From: an uncultured Flavobacteriales bacterium
Lineage (GTDB): Bacteria > Bacteroidota > Bacteroidia > Flavobacteriales > Crocinitomicaceae
Direction: 5' to 3'
Length of the DNA stretch: 64,000 bases
NCBI GenBank assembly: GCA_946482515.1
Contig: CAMLRS010000001.1
Span: 503,474 to 567,473, forward strand
The position numbers were made by a program, and so were the translations under genes. Under the pieces are notes generated by a model. It was not told the origin of the DNA and did no database searches. It worked only from the letters and a program-made list of their open reading frames with translations. Shown one piece after another: positions 63,980 through 64,000 of the stretch (positions are counted from its first letter, which is position 1; each line of letters opens with the position of its first letter).

Positions 63980-64000
63980 TTGTTTAACACTATAAAACTT

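Noticed and set aside
1..64000. CRISPR arrays, insertion sequences or transposases
   Set aside because: No regularly spaced short repeats, cas genes, transposase or integrase motifs were found in any frame.

Overview
The window looks like chromosomal DNA from a member of the Bacteroidota. The evidence is a DUF4271-type membrane protein, a SPOR-domain cell-wall amidase, a CarboxypepD-reg/TonB-receptor-type outer-membrane barrel, several exact TAnnTTTG -7 promoter boxes, and TCCCGATAGC(A/T)ATCGGGA palindromes. A flavobacterial lineage is plausible, but the sequence alone does not fix it.

Positions 1 to about 55,470 are the right-hand part of a very large NRPS/PKS cluster. Nearly all genes are on the + strand and many overlap or abut. 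In order they are: the 3' end of an NRPS (A-PCP-E); a four-gene cassette for an ACP-bound hydroxymalonyl-type extender unit (dehydrogenase, FkbH-like, ACP, acyl-CoA dehydrogenase); NRPS C-A-PCP-C-A-PCP; NRPS docking-C-A-PCP-C-A(MT)-PCP-C-A-PCP-C; a TauD/SyrP-type hydroxylase; NRPS degenerate C-A-PCP-E-C-A-PCP; NRPS docking-C-A-PCP-C-A-PCP-C-A-PCP; a PKS module KS-AT-KR-ACP; a serine peptidase (S12, ClbP/ZmaM-like) fused to a cyclic-peptide-type ABC exporter; an Sfp-type phosphopantetheinyl transferase; a class III aminotransferase; a TonB-receptor-like barrel; and a BcrA/B-type ABC transporter likely giving self-protection.

Binding-pocket residues read by eye suggest this assembly order: D-residue (left edge, side chain unknown) - X - Ala - Ala - (methylated?) hydrophobic residue - X - D-Asn, probably beta-hydroxylated - Thr - Ile/Val - Ser - Lys/Orn-like - one C2 unit from a hydroxylated malonyl-ACP. 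The combination of a terminal A-PCP-E module, a ClbP/ZmaM-like peptidase-exporter and hydroxymalonyl-ACP genes recalls the acyl-D-Asn prodrug logic of zwittermicin and colibactin, here joined to a much longer peptide. No thioesterase or reductase release domain is visible.

Two adjacent modules (one in each of two proteins) carry what appears to be an identical 2,826-bp C-A segment, so one arose from the other by recent duplication or gene conversion.

From about 55,470 onward there is a terminator, a tRNA-Asn gene flanked by two broken tRNA-Asn fragments carrying palindromes, and then ordinary chromosomal genes: a GIY-YIG protein, SSB, SPOR-amidase, a DnaJ-domain protein, a glycosyltransferase-like protein, HemW, a small helical protein, a glutaryl-CoA dehydrogenase-like enzyme and a DUF4271 protein. 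The tRNA locus is a natural candidate for the right border of the cluster.
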